Of a stretch of 64,000 bases of DNA, positions 41,675 to 51,272 are shown in pieces; position 1 is the stretch's first letter; each line of letters begins with the position of its first letter. Source of the stretch: Mycobacterium fragae (lineage in GTDB: Bacteria > Actinomycetota > Actinomycetes > Mycobacteriales > Mycobacteriaceae). The translations under genes were made by a program, and so were the position numbers. The stretch is from positions 369,964 to 433,963 of the forward strand of contig NZ_LQOW01000024.1 of NCBI RefSeq assembly GCF_002102185.1, read 5' to 3'. A model generated the notes under the pieces. That model had not been told where the DNA came from. It saw only the letters and a program-made list of their open reading frames with translations, and did not search any database.

Positions 41675-43051
41675 CTATCCTGCGCTACCGCGGAGGTCGG
41701 CGTCCGACGGCGCATACTCCGCCGAATCTCTGATATATACGGACGGATTCGCGTTCTCTACCTGGTTCATCGTGTCGACGTGTGTGAACGGGGCATCGAC
41801 CGCTTCGCGAGTTCCAAAGAATGGGAAGAACGTCGGCACTTCTATGACGTGTGTCGGATTCTCGACCACGACGAAAGTCCTCAACACTGGATCATCCGAA
41901 ACCAGGTCCTGAACGGCACTTACAGAAGCGAACCGACTCTCCGTGCACAGTACGCGCACTGCTCCATGCTCCCAGTCATGGAGCTTTTTCGCCTCCGACA
42001 TGAAGCCTTTCGGATCCGTCGAGAAGGAGACCTGAGGGGAAAAGCATGAGCGCGTGTCCTTCATCATTCGATGGGTGACTAACACTGCTTCAACCGACAG
42101 GCGTACCAGCCGGACGGTTCGGGAGTCGACGTCGATCACCCGTTTGTATTCCGAGGTTTCTCCTGCAGCGAGAAAGGCGCCTTCGTAGGGGGCGGCGATC
42201 ATTCTGGCATAGAGCAGTCGCGAATCGGCTGGCAACGTGGGCTTTTCGCGGTAGTCACGACGTAAGGCGCTCGCAATTGGATCCAGGCTGGCGAGCAGAG
42301 CCTCGGTGGTGGCGGGCTCTGTCGGCGTCCCGACGAGGTAGGACGTGACGCGCATCAGCGCAGCATGCATGTCAACCTGGACAGAACCGCGGTTGTGTAG
42401 CGTCACTTTCGCCATGAGGTGGATGACTGGACCAGTCGAGCCCATTGCTGACAACTCAGTGCTCGTGTCGACGAGCGGGCGTGAAGCCTGGGGCAAGTAT
42501 TCGGCCTGCATCCAGAACTGCACCAGACCGATCAACGGGAACGGTGCAACAGCGACGGCTGCCCCCTTGGTGACGGCACTGCGCGCATATCGGCCTAGGT
42601 AGAGCACCCAGAGCAGCGCAATGCCCCCCAGCGTTAACGCGACGCCCGTTATCCCCAGCAGTTGACTCACGGGGCTGCGCAGGTCCACCAGCCATACGTA
42701 CACCGCAAGGCCCGCTACGAAGATCTGGCTCACCATGGAGGTCATCAAGGCACTCGGTGAAGCCCTGACGATCTGACCGAACGCTAGCGAGCAGGTAACA
42801 CCAATCCCCAACAGCAGAGCCGACCCGATCAGGTCCCACGCGGAACTGGTAAGCGTCGCATTCCAGACTGCCAATCCGAAGACGGTTGCGGCATCGATGC
42901 CGACCCAGCACGCAAGCACGATCCGTAGCGACCTGGGCATGCTGGCAACAGTGAAGTCGGGCCCGGCTGGTTGCCCTCCGACCACCTGCTCGTGGTCATC
43001 CGTCCCGCGGTGGTCGTTCCCACCCGAGTCCGCTCCGAGTTTGACCTTCAT
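41675..43051 (-). CDS. Five-helix membrane protein with large soluble domain, unknown
   Basis: 458 residues, not recognised. After a polar N-terminus (1-40) come five membrane helices (about 43-62, 70-91, 103-122, 128-150, 160-179). Residues ~200-458 are soluble: beta-rich at first (HLMAKVTLHNRGSVQVDMHAALMRVTSYL), later with VRLVRLSVEAVLVTHRMMKD and PTFFPFFGTREAVDAPFTHVDTM. Base composition is less GC-rich in third positions than its neighbours, suggesting recent acquisition. It is convergent with etfD, one nt between stops. No homologue is recalled at this place in M. tuberculosis. Confidence 0.65.
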   Translation of the reverse strand: MKVKLGADSGGNDHRGTDDHEQVVGGQPAGPDFTVASMPRSLRIVLACWVGIDAATVFGLAVWNATLTSSAWDLIGSALLLGIGVTCSLAFGQIVRASPSALMTSMVSQIFVAGLAVYVWLVDLRSPVSQLLGITGVALTLGGIALLWVLYLGRYARSAVTKGAAVAVAPFPLIGLVQFWMQAEYLPQASRPLVDTSTELSAMGSTGPVIHLMAKVTLHNRGSVQVDMHAALMRVTSYLVGTPTEPATTEALLASLDPIASALRRDYREKPTLPADSRLLYARMIAAPYEGAFLAAGETSEYKRVIDVDSRTVRLVRLSVEAVLVTHRMMKDTRSCFSPQVSFSTDPKGFMSEAKKLHDWEHGAVRVLCTESRFASVSAVQDLVSDDPVLRTFVVVENPTHVIEVPTFFPFFGTREAVDAPFTHVDTMNQVENANPSVYIRDSAEYAPSDADLRGSAG

Positions 43052-43214
43052 CCATGTGCCTCACGCCGCTGATGGCGGCACTATACGGCGGCCCGGAGCC
43101 GATCGCGTGCGTAATGTGATACCTCTTCTCCTAGCCGCATCCAGGTAGTGCCCGCCCGCCCGGCAAACGCTGATCAGGCGCATTGCGGATTATTAATTAG
43201 ACAGCCATGGCACC

Positions 43215-44486
43215 ATGGTTGACGTGACTACTCATCAGCTGCCCTGGCATACCACGGCTCAGCCGCGGCAGCGTACGTTCACGCAGTCGTCGAAGCTGCA
43301 GGACGTCCTCTACGAAATCCGCGGTCCGGTACACGATCACGCCGCGCGGTTGGAGGCCGAGGGGCACCGCATCCTCAAGCTCAACATCGGTAACCCGGCG
43401 CCGTTCGGCTTCGAGGCGCCCGACGTGATCATGCGCGACATGATCCAGGCGCTGCCGTACGCACAGGGCTATTCGGACTCCAAGGGCATCCTGCCGGCGC
43501 GGCGCGCGGTGGTCACCCGCTACGAACTCGTCGACAACTTCCCGCGATTCGACGTCGACGATGTCTATCTGGGCAACGGTGTCTCCGAGCTGATCACGCT
43601 GACACTGCAGGCGCTGCTGGACAACGGCGATCAGGTATTGATCCCCGCACCGGACTATCCACTGTGGACGGCGTCGACGTCGTTGGCCGGCGGCACTCCG
43701 GTGCATTACCTGTGTGACGAAACGCAGGACTGGCAACCGGATATCGCGGACCTGGAGTCCAAGATCACCGAGCGCACCAAGGCGCTCGTCGTAATCAACC
43801 CGAACAACCCCACCGGCGCGGTCTACAGCCGCGAAGTCCTCACGCAGATCGCCGATTTGGCCCGCAAGCATCAACTGCTCCTGCTTGCCGACGAGATATA
43901 CGACAAGGTCCTCTACGACGACGCCAAGCACATCAGCATGGCCTCGGTCGCGCCCGACGTCTTGTGTCTGACGTTCAACGGATTGTCGAAGGCGTACCGG
44001 GTGGCCGGGTATCGGGCCGGCTGGCTGGCGATCACCGGCCCCAAGGACCATGCGAGTAGCTTCATCGAGGGCATTCACCTGCTCGCGAATATGCGCCTGT
44101 GCCCGAATGTTCCGGCGCAACACGCCATCCAGGTCGCGCTGGGCGGCTATCAGAGCATCGAAGACCTGGTGCTGCCCGGCGGGCGGCTGCGCGAACAGCG
44201 CGATGTGGCCTGGGCCAAGCTCAATGAAATCCCTGGGGTGTCGTGTGTCAAACCCAAAGGCGCGCTCTACACGTTCCCTCGGCTGGATCCCGAAGTGTAT
44301 GAGATCGAGAACGATGAGCAGCTTGTCCTCGATCTGCTGCTGCAAGAGAAGATCCTCGTCACGCAGGGCACCGGATTCAATTGGCCCGCACCGGACCATC
44401 TGCGGATCGTGACGCTGCCGTGGTCGCGCGACCTATCGCACGCCATCGAGCGGCTGGGCAATTTCCTTGCCAGCTACCACCAGTAG
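43215..44486 (+). CDS. aspC: PLP-dependent aminotransferase AspC (Rv0337c-like)
   Basis: 423 residues. Fold-type I, class I aminotransferase: GYSDSKGILPARRAV, PDYPLWTAS (cofactor ring), NPNNPTGAV, LADEIYDKVLYDD (pyridine-N Asp), PLP Lys259 in NGLSKAYR, and the phosphate/carboxylate Arg in RVAGYRAGW. Annotated AspC in M. tuberculosis, close to AlaA-type alanine aminotransferases; alanine or aspartate plus 2-oxoglutarate are the likely substrates. Convergent with rmlA, 7 nt apart. Confidence 0.92.
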   Translation: MVDVTTHQLPWHTTAQPRQRTFTQSSKLQDVLYEIRGPVHDHAARLEAEGHRILKLNIGNPAPFGFEAPDVIMRDMIQALPYAQGYSDSKGILPARRAVVTRYELVDNFPRFDVDDVYLGNGVSELITLTLQALLDNGDQVLIPAPDYPLWTASTSLAGGTPVHYLCDETQDWQPDIADLESKITERTKALVVINPNNPTGAVYSREVLTQIADLARKHQLLLLADEIYDKVLYDDAKHISMASVAPDVLCLTFNGLSKAYRVAGYRAGWLAITGPKDHASSFIEGIHLLANMRLCPNVPAQHAIQVALGGYQSIEDLVLPGGRLREQRDVAWAKLNEIPGVSCVKPKGALYTFPRLDPEVYEIENDEQLVLDLLLQEKILVTQGTGFNWPAPDHLRIVTLPWSRDLSHAIERLGNFLASYHQ

Positions 44487-44493
44487 TCGGACG

Positions 44494-45360
44494 TCAGCCC
44501 AGCTCGAGTAGTTGCAGCAGGTATTTGCCGTACCCGGATTTGACCAAGCTCTCCGCGCGACGCGCCAGCTGCTCGTCGTCGATGAAGCCCATCCGCCACG
44601 CCACTTCCTCCGGGACACCAATCTTCAAGCCCTGCCGACGTTCCAGGGTGCGGACGTAATCGCTGGCATCCAGCAGCGAATCGAACGTCCCTGTGTCCAG
44701 CCAGGCCGTGCCGCGCGCAAGCACCTCGACTGTTAGCCGGCCCTGGTTCAGATAGTTCTGGTTGACCTCGGTGATCTCATACTCGCCGCGCGCCGACGGC
44801 TTTAGGCTCCGAGCGATCTCGATCACGTCGTTGTCATAGAAATAGAGCCCCGGTACCGCGTAGTGCGACTTGGGGGTGGCCGGCTTCTCCTCGAGCGACA
44901 GCGCAATGCCGTCGTCGCCGAATTCGACCACTCCGTAAGCCGACGGGTTGGCTACCCAGTAGGCGAAAATCGCGCCGCCGTTGATGGTTTGGAAACGACT
45001 CAGGTTGGTGCCCAGGCCGGGGCCGTAAAAGATGTTGTCGCCCAGAGCCAGCGCGACCGATTCGGTGCCGATGTGGTCGGCGCCGATGACGAATGCCTGG
45101 GCCAGGCCGTCGGGCCGGTCCTGCACCGCGTAACTGATGTTGATGCCGAATGCCGAGCCGTCTTCGAGCAGACGATGGAAGGCGGGCGCATCGTGGGCGG
45201 TGGTGATCACCTGGATGTCGCGGATGCCAACCGTGATCAACGTGGACAGCGGGTAATAGATCATCGGTTTGTCGTAAACCGGGAGCAGCTGCTTGCTGAC
45301 GCCCATGGTGATCGGATAGAGCCGGGTGCCTGAACCGCCGGCCAGGATGATTCCGCGCAT
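44494..45360 (-). CDS. rmlA: Glucose-1-phosphate thymidylyltransferase
   Basis: 288 residues from ATG 45360. Makes dTDP-glucose from glucose-1-phosphate and dTTP, first step to dTDP-rhamnose, which links arabinogalactan to peptidoglycan in mycobacteria. The nucleotide loop GGSGTRLYP with [10 protein letters not shown] (residues 8-30), the metal Asp in [11 protein letters not shown] and [20 protein letters not shown] are all present. The next gene upstream is an NTF2-like protein gene 9 nt away, as in M. tuberculosis Rv0333-Rv0334. Confidence 0.98.
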   Translation of the reverse strand: MRGIILAGGSGTRLYPITMGVSKQLLPVYDKPMIYYPLSTLITVGIRDIQVITTAHDAPAFHRLLEDGSAFGINISYAVQDRPDGLAQAFVIGADHIGTESVALALGDNIFYGPGLGTNLSRFQTINGGAIFAYWVANPSAYGVVEFGDDGIALSLEEKPATPKSHYAVPGLYFYDNDVIEIARSLKPSARGEYEITEVNQNYLNQGRLTVEVLARGTAWLDTGTFDSLLDASDYVRTLERRQGLKIGVPEEVAWRMGFIDDEQLARRAESLVKSGYGKYLLQLLELG

Positions 45361-45369
45361 CAAGACTCC

Positions 45370-45723
45370 TCAGTCGACGAGGTCAGCTTCGGTGAGGTCG
45401 GTCGCCGCCAACGCGGACTCGAGGTCCTGGTGGCTGAATACCGACGTTACGTGATCGTGGACCACCCGAAAGGCCGCTGCCGCAGTGGTGTTGGCGGTCT
45501 TCAGTTCGACGACGACGACGCCGTCGTGGACGAACATCCTGCCCGGTTCCGCGGTCTGGGGACGGCTGCTCGCCCACTTGCGCAACGCATCGTGACCCTG
45601 GCCGGCGCCGTGGGCGTCGCCGACCTCGATGTCGTCACTCGACAGGGCCACCAAGGTGTCGATGTCGGACGCGGTCAAAGCGTCGTACCAAGCCAGCACG
45701 GTGGCGATCTCCGATGTGGTCAT
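45370..45723 (-). CDS. SnoaL/NTF2-like small protein (Rv0333-like)
   Basis: 117 residues from ATG 45723. Cone-shaped alpha+beta fold of the NTF2/SnoaL type: helix VLAWYDALTASDIDTLVALSSDDIEVG, then strands around RMFVHDGVVVVELKT and AAFRVVHDHVTSVF. No specific active-site signature. It lies 9 nt before rmlA in the same direction, so the two probably share a transcript. Function unknown. Confidence 0.82.
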   Translation of the reverse strand: MTTSEIATVLAWYDALTASDIDTLVALSSDDIEVGDAHGAGQGHDALRKWASSRPQTAEPGRMFVHDGVVVVELKTANTTAAAAFRVVHDHVTSVFSHQDLESALAATDLTEADLVD

Positions 45724-45744
45724 GATGTGCAACGTACCGGGTGC

Positions 45745-46500
45745 CTAGAAGGGGGTGTGGTCAAGCCAGTTCTGCCATACCGAGGTGTCGCCGAACACCG
45801 CGATATCGGTGTCCGCGACCGGAACTCGCCGCACGACCGCCAGCAGCAGATCCACGGCGTCGCCCCGCAGCGCCACGCTCCCCTTACCGTGATCGTGTGA
45901 CCAGGCGATGCGACCGGCGTCGCTGCGGATGGTCCATTCACCGGACGCGCCGAGACCTGAGTCGGTGGCGTGGAGGTGCACGGTGTTGCCGTCCTCGAGC
46001 GGCAGCGGCGCACCGTCACTTCCGGCCTGGGCCGCGACCCGCTCCAGCCATTCGCTGATGCCGTCGGCCGCCAACTCGGGTTCCAGTGTGTAGTCGCGGC
46101 CCAGCGCGAGCTCCGCGTCGGCGCGGTGCACGGTGGCCTCGTGCAGCCGACGTCGGACCCACCAGTAGGCCGGACGTGGCCCGATGAATGTCCACACTGG
46201 CATTTCCATGCCAGTTTCTTCGACGGCGTCGATCAGTCGCTGCGCACCGGCGTGCAGCCAGGAGATCGCGTCGTCGGGATCCGGCGGTGGCTTGCCACCC
46301 TCGACCGTGCGGGGATCGAGATAGTCGTCGGCCCGGTCGATGATGATTTGCGCCGCCCAGCGGTCGCCGCGTCCGACGTGGCGGAACAACTGGGTGAGAC
46401 TCCAGCCAGGGCAGGTGGGCACCGGGGTGGACGGATCGGCGCTGCGGATCACGTCACCGAAGGCCCGGTTTTGCTCGAGTAGTGCCGCCGCGTAGTCCAC
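45745..46500 (-). CDS. Mycothiol-dependent maleylpyruvate isomerase-like protein (Rv0332-like)
   Basis: 251 residues of the DinB-like/MDMPI family: an N-terminal four-helix bundle (PTCPGWSLTQLFRHVGRGDRWAAQII, ~28-55) whose H in RHVG and later RRLHEATVHRADAE supply metal-ligand positions, followed by a C-terminal sterol-carrier-like beta domain (~160-251). Relatives use mycothiol as cofactor, but substrates of mycobacterial copies are mostly unknown. It ends 21 nt before the NTF2-like gene and begins 4 nt after the udgA stop. Confidence 0.87.
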   Translation of the reverse strand: MDYAAALLEQNRAFGDVIRSADPSTPVPTCPGWSLTQLFRHVGRGDRWAAQIIIDRADDYLDPRTVEGGKPPPDPDDAISWLHAGAQRLIDAVEETGMEMPVWTFIGPRPAYWWVRRRLHEATVHRADAELALGRDYTLEPELAADGISEWLERVAAQAGSDGAPLPLEDGNTVHLHATDSGLGASGEWTIRSDAGRIAWSHDHGKGSVALRGDAVDLLLAVVRRVPVADTDIAVFGDTSVWQNWLDHTPF

Positions 46501-46504
46501 GCGG

Positions 46505-47830
46505 TCAGGCTACGCGCCGCCCCAGGCAGTGCACGCGCCAACCGGCTTGCTGCCACCGATGCACATCGAGGCAGTTGCGGCCGTCGACGATGACCTTGGC
46601 CCGCACCTGGTCGGCGAGATCCTCTGGGTCGAGGTCGACGAACTCCGGCCACTCGGTGAGCACCAGCACCGCGTCCGCGCGATCGCAGGCCTCCTTCACC
46701 GAGACCGCGTAGTTCAGGGTGGGGAACAGTCGCTGCGCATTCTCCAGCGCTTTGGGGTCGTAGACGTTGACGGCGGCGCCGTTGAGCTGTAGCTGACCGG
46801 CCACGTTGAGCGCCGGCGAGTCGCGCACGTCATCGGATTCGGGTTTGAATGCGGCGCCGAGCACAGCGATGTTGGCGCCGAGCAGCGAGCCGCCGCAGGC
46901 CATGCCGGCCAGTTCGACCATTCGCGTGCGGCGGCGCATGTTGATGTTGTCGACTTCCCGCAGGAAGGTCAGGGCTTGATCGGCGCCCAGTTCGCCGGCG
47001 CGGGCCATGAATGCGCGGATGTCCTTGGGCAGACACCCGCCGCCAAACCCCAAGCCGGCGTTGAGGCATCGGCGCCCGATCCGTGGATCGTGCCCCAGTG
47101 CGTCGGCCAAGACCGTGACGTCGGCACCAGCGGCTTCGCATACCTCCGAGATCGCGTTGATGAACGAGATCTTGGTTGCCAGAAACGCGTTCGCGGAAAC
47201 CTTGACCAGCTCCGCGGTCTGCAAGTCCGTCACCAGGAATGGCACACCGGCATCCAGCAGTGGAGCATACAGCTCGCGGATCGCCGGTTCAGAAAGCGTC
47301 GAATCATCTTGTACGCCAAGCACAATGCGGTCTGGCTCCAAGGTATCGTGGACAGCGAAACCCTCCCGCAAAAATTCCGGATTCCACGCCACTTCCACAT
47401 CGACGCCGGCTGGCGCCAGTGCGCGGGCCCGCCGACTGAGTTCGGCCGCGGTGCCAACGGGCACAGTGGATTTGCCGACGATCACCGATGCTCGGGTCAG
47501 GCGCGGCACCAGTGTGTCGATGACGGCATGGACATGACATAGGTCGGCGCTGTATTCGCCCTTCTTTTGCGGGGTGCCGACTCCGAGGAAGTGCACGTCG
47601 GCGAATTCGGCTGCCAGGTCGTAGTCGGTTGTGAAGCGCAGCCGGCCCGCTGCGATGTTGTCGCTCAACATCTTTCGTAGGCCTGGCTCGTAGAACGGAA
47701 CGTCACCCGCGGCCAGCTTGGCGACCTTACCGGGGTCGATGTCGACGCCGATGACCTCGTGACCCAGTTCCGCCATCCCGGCGGCGTGGGTGGCGCCCAG
47801 ATAGCCCGTGCCGAAGACGGTGCATCTCAT
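46505..47830 (-). CDS. udgA: UDP-glucose 6-dehydrogenase
   Basis: 441 residues from ATG 47830. Oxidises UDP-glucose to UDP-glucuronate with two NAD. N-terminal Rossmann motif GTGYLG (7-12), catalytic Cys in GFGGGCLPKDI (~260), and the C-terminal UDP-binding domain with VYDPKALENAQRLF. UDP-glucuronate serves glycolipid and polysaccharide synthesis. First gene of a short minus-strand run with the isomerase-like, NTF2-like and rmlA genes, so nucleotide-sugar genes group here. Confidence 0.95.
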   Translation of the reverse strand: MRCTVFGTGYLGATHAAGMAELGHEVIGVDIDPGKVAKLAAGDVPFYEPGLRKMLSDNIAAGRLRFTTDYDLAAEFADVHFLGVGTPQKKGEYSADLCHVHAVIDTLVPRLTRASVIVGKSTVPVGTAAELSRRARALAPAGVDVEVAWNPEFLREGFAVHDTLEPDRIVLGVQDDSTLSEPAIRELYAPLLDAGVPFLVTDLQTAELVKVSANAFLATKISFINAISEVCEAAGADVTVLADALGHDPRIGRRCLNAGLGFGGGCLPKDIRAFMARAGELGADQALTFLREVDNINMRRRTRMVELAGMACGGSLLGANIAVLGAAFKPESDDVRDSPALNVAGQLQLNGAAVNVYDPKALENAQRLFPTLNYAVSVKEACDRADAVLVLTEWPEFVDLDPEDLADQVRAKVIVDGRNCLDVHRWQQAGWRVHCLGRRVA

Positions 47831-47918
47831 ACACCCGTGTGTAAGTCGCCGCAATGAGCTGATTGCATCGCATGTCTGAGCGGCAGGCGAACGTCAGGTG
47901 ACAGTTTGCTGCGGGGAC

Positions 47919-49544
47919 TTAGAAGTGCAGGCCAGGGATGCCGAATCCGCCGCCGTGACCGCCGCCAAATCCGCCGCCGTGGCCTCCGCCGTGGCCACCC
48001 CCACCGCCTGGAAAGCCACCACCGCCCGGGAAGCCGCCACCGCCCGGGAAGCCGCCTCCGGGAAGCCCGTCATCGCCGTGGCCCCAGCCGCCTCCGCCGT
48101 GGTCGCCGCCACGGGGCTGAAGCGGGGGCCCTTGCACAGGTGGACTGAAGATCCGCGGCACCGGAATCGGCACCGGAACCGGAACGGGAGCAGCAGGCGC
48201 GGGAGCCGGAACGGGAGCGGGAGCCGGAGCAACAGGTGCCGGCGCCGGAGCAACAGGGGCTGGAGCTGGAGCAACAGGGGCGGGGGCCGGAGCGGGAGCG
48301 GGCACCGCAGCGGGTGGCGCGGACGCGGGTACGGGTGGAGCCGGAGCTGCGGGTGCCGGGGCAGGCGCCGGTGCAGGAGCGGGGGCCGCCGCAGGAGCGG
48401 GCGCGGGAGCCGGGGCCTCGGGCGCCGGGGCAGGCGCTGGGGCCGGGGCCGCGGGCGGCGAAGCGGGAGCGGGCGCCTGTTTCGACGGCGCGACCATGCT
48501 GTGGCCCGGACTTGGTCGCACGTTGGCCGTCGGGTGCATCCCGATCGCGAGCGAGACCAAAAGCGCCACGGCGCCCACCACGAAGATCGCTGCCACCGCG
48601 CTGACCACCAGCGCGAACGGCCTGCGGCCGCGCCGGCTGTCCGCGGCGCTGATGCCGTAATAGCCGCCGGTCGAGAAAGCTTGCTCGTCCGCCGGCGCGG
48701 TGTAGGCGTCGGCCTCCTCGTCCGGGACCGCGCTGTAGGCGAGCGGCTGCTCGCCGGGGGCGCCGTCGCCGGCCACGTCGAAGTACCCGGGAGCCACCGC
48801 ATACGGGTCGATCTCTCCAGTGCCGGGGTCTTTTGCGTACGCCAGCGCAGCGGTCGACGAGGAGAACAGCGGAGCGTTGGCCGAGGCGAGCGCCGCGCCC
48901 CGCGCCAGCGCCGTCTCCGGCTCCTCGGGCGCGCTTACCGCCAACGATGTCGTTGCCGCCAACCGCTCCTTGATCGGAGCGATATCGACGCCGGAGCCGA
49001 CGAGGAACAGGCCGTCGGGGCGGGTCGCCAGGTTCTCGGCGCGGGATGCCATCGCCGTCAATTCGGCAACCGGGTCGCCGCTACCGCCGCGCAAGGGCTG
49101 ACGGCGCACGTCGGTGATCGAGCCGTCGGCGGTATTCACCAGGGCCAATGTCGCGGTATCCGGTTCGACGAACAACAGGCCGGTGTTGGCGTAACCCACG
49201 GAGTTGCCGACGACTTGTGCCAGCGCGGCGGCGGCCAAGAACGCCGACACCAGCATGACGTTCTCCACCTTGTGCGCAGCCAGCGCATCGCGCAGCGCGG
49301 CGGCTTCGGTCGGATCCGTCCAGGTCACGCCCGTCGACCGCAGCTGGTAGCCACTGTCGGCCGCACCCTCGCGGGTGCCCAAAATCGCCGACACCACCTG
49401 CTCGGCCTCACTGACCGTCGGGGCGTCGGACGCGCTGACGTCAAAGCCGTCTTCGTCGACGGTGACGCCGTCGGCGTTCTCGCCTTCAACCAGCACCATG
49501 CGGACGGCCGTGGGCGCCATCGATACGCCGAGTACGGTGTCCAC
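47919..49544 (-). CDS. Actin/Hsp70-fold single-pass protein with Pro/Ala- and Gly/His-rich tail, copy 1
   Basis: 541 residues, GTG start with GGAGGGG ~4 nt upstream. Residues 1-~215 are a degenerate actin/Hsp70 (ASKHA)-type domain: TVLGVSMAPTAVRMVLVEG at the first phosphate-loop position, TGLLFVEPDTATLALVNTADGS at the second. A linker follows, one membrane helix (~320-345), ~130 residues of Ala-Pro repeats, and a C-terminal 60 residues of GGGGFP and HGGG repeats. I know this domain as a mycobacterial family of unknown role (DUF7159-type; number uncertain). Tandem with the 49670 gene, to which it is clearly paralogous. Confidence 0.78.
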   Translation of the reverse strand: MDTVLGVSMAPTAVRMVLVEGENADGVTVDEDGFDVSASDAPTVSEAEQVVSAILGTREGAADSGYQLRSTGVTWTDPTEAAALRDALAAHKVENVMLVSAFLAAAALAQVVGNSVGYANTGLLFVEPDTATLALVNTADGSITDVRRQPLRGGSGDPVAELTAMASRAENLATRPDGLFLVGSGVDIAPIKERLAATTSLAVSAPEEPETALARGAALASANAPLFSSSTAALAYAKDPGTGEIDPYAVAPGYFDVAGDGAPGEQPLAYSAVPDEEADAYTAPADEQAFSTGGYYGISAADSRRGRRPFALVVSAVAAIFVVGAVALLVSLAIGMHPTANVRPSPGHSMVAPSKQAPAPASPPAAPAPAPAPAPEAPAPAPAPAAAPAPAPAPAPAPAAPAPPVPASAPPAAVPAPAPAPAPVAPAPAPVAPAPAPVAPAPAPVPAPAPAAPVPVPVPIPVPRIFSPPVQGPPLQPRGGDHGGGGWGHGDDGLPGGGFPGGGGFPGGGGFPGGGGGHGGGHGGGFGGGHGGGFGIPGLHF

Positions 49545-49669
49545 TCACCCCTCCAACACAATTCGTTCGTTCGCTTACCGAGAGCGCTTGCCGGGCATCA
49601 TCAAGTTCCGGCCGCAACGACGCCAGGCGGCTCCCCCCGGGTCCCTTGCTATGTCGACCCTACCCGCGC

Positions 49670-51115
49670 TCACCGATGCCCGTGACCGCCACCGAAGCCG
49701 CCGAAGCCGCCGTGGCCGCCACCTAGACCGGGGATGCCAGGGCCGTGACCCCAGCCACCGCCGCCGTGGTCGCCGCCACGCGGACTGACCGGCGGACCCA
49801 GTACCGGGGGCGCCAATAGTTGCGGGATAAGCGGCGGTATCACCACGGGAGGCGGCGCAGGAGCCGGCGCGGGTATCGGAGCAGGACCCGGCGCCCGGAC
49901 GGGAGCAGGCGCCGGGGCAGGGGCTGGAGCGCGGGGGGCAGGCGCGGCGGCCGGAGCGGGTGCCGGCGCTGGTGCGGGAGCGGGCGGGGCCGGTATCTGC
50001 GCCTTCGGCGCCGGCGCAGGCAGCTGTCGGGCCGGGGCCACCACATTTTGACTGAGGCTTGGCCGCTGACTGGCCGACGGCCGGATGCTGAAGGCCAGCG
50101 AAATCACCAGTGCCACAACGCCAACGACAAAAATTGTCAACACGCTCATGGCCGCCAGGAATGGCGTGCGACTCGGCCGTTCGAGCGCACCGAAGTCGGG
50201 GAACATGCCCGTCGTGAAATTTTCTTCCGGGGCGAGGTCAGCGTATGCGTCGGGACCTTCTTGGGTGTAGGCCGCGGCTTCTTCGTCAGGGACGGCGCTG
50301 TAGGCCAAGGCATCCTCACCTGGCTCAGCACCAGCGTCCACGGCGGCCAAATATCCCGGGGCGACCGCATACGGGTTCACCGCCCCGGTGCCAGGATCCA
50401 GCGCGTAGGCCAGCGCCGCGGTCGACGAGGCGAACAACGGTGCGTTCGCCGAGGCCAGCGCCGCTCCCCGCGCGAGCGCTGTGTCGGGCTGCTCGGGCAC
50501 GCTCAGCGGGAGCGAGGTCGCCGCCTCCAATGCCGGCTTGACCAGCGGGATGTCTACCCCGGAACCCACCACGAATACGCCCTGCGGGCCGGTTTCCAGT
50601 TTTTCGGCACCGGACACCAGCCCAACCAGCTTGGCGACCGCTTCGTCGTCGTCCTCGGGCAGCAGCTCACGGTGCACGTCGGCGATGGACCCGTCTGCGG
50701 TGTCAACCACTGCCAACGTCGCGGAATCGGGCTCGACGTACAGCAGGGCGGTATGGGCGTAGCCGGTCGCGCTGCCCACCGACTGAGCCAAAGCCGCCGC
50801 GGCCAAAAAGGCCGAGACGAGCATCACATTCTCAACCTTGCGGTTCGCCAACGCATCACGTAACGCAACGGCTTCGATCTGGTCAATGAAGGTCACACCG
50901 GTCGACAACAGCTGATATCCGGCCTCGTTGGCGCCCTCGCGGGTACCCAGAATCGCCGCAATCACCTGATCGGATGCGCTGATGGTTGCCGCATCGTCAC
51001 CGTTGGAGACCGCGAAGCTATCCTCATCGACGGTTACCCCGTCGGCGTTTTGGCCCTCGACCAGCACCATGCGAACCGACGTGGGTGCCATCGACACACC
51101 AAGTACGGTGTCCAC
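49670..51115 (-). CDS. Actin/Hsp70-fold single-pass protein with Pro/Ala-rich tail, copy 2
   Basis: 481 residues from GTG 51115, with GGAGGAC ~5 nt upstream. Same plan as the 47919 gene: N-terminal TVLGVSMAPTSVRMVLVEG, then ATLAVVDTADGSIADVHRE, the same ALARGAALASANAPLF block, one membrane helix (~300-325), a Pro/Ala linker, and a shorter Gly/His tail ending GGFGGGHGHR. Both have PPVLGPPV/PPVQGPPL followed by PRGGDHGGGGWGHG, so the tails are also homologous and diverge mainly by repeat number. The upstream leader of 157 nt to dcd shows nothing clear. Confidence 0.78.
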   Translation of the reverse strand: MDTVLGVSMAPTSVRMVLVEGQNADGVTVDEDSFAVSNGDDAATISASDQVIAAILGTREGANEAGYQLLSTGVTFIDQIEAVALRDALANRKVENVMLVSAFLAAAALAQSVGSATGYAHTALLYVEPDSATLAVVDTADGSIADVHRELLPEDDDEAVAKLVGLVSGAEKLETGPQGVFVVGSGVDIPLVKPALEAATSLPLSVPEQPDTALARGAALASANAPLFASSTAALAYALDPGTGAVNPYAVAPGYLAAVDAGAEPGEDALAYSAVPDEEAAAYTQEGPDAYADLAPEENFTTGMFPDFGALERPSRTPFLAAMSVLTIFVVGVVALVISLAFSIRPSASQRPSLSQNVVAPARQLPAPAPKAQIPAPPAPAPAPAPAPAAAPAPRAPAPAPAPAPVRAPGPAPIPAPAPAPPPVVIPPLIPQLLAPPVLGPPVSPRGGDHGGGGWGHGPGIPGLGGGHGGFGGFGGGHGHR

Positions 51116-51272
51116 CAGTCCTCCATGTCGTTTGCTAGCCCACATGCCCGGGCCGAGAGGCGTAACGCTCAAGCTGCCAGATTCGCGGGTAATCAGGGCA
51201 GCCCCCACTGGCCCATCGCAATTCAAGATTACCTTTAGACGCCCGCGGCCTCTGCTGACGACCGCCTGGCAG

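Noticed and set aside
43070..43085. GCCGC-N5-GCGGC hairpin upstream of the membrane protein gene as terminator
   Set aside because: Short stem, no T tract, and located at the 5' side of both flanking genes.
47940..48480. Gly-, His- and Ala-Pro-coding repeats that resemble a satellite or CRISPR array
   Set aside because: Units are codon repeats in frame with the protein tail, with no constant direct repeat or unique spacers.
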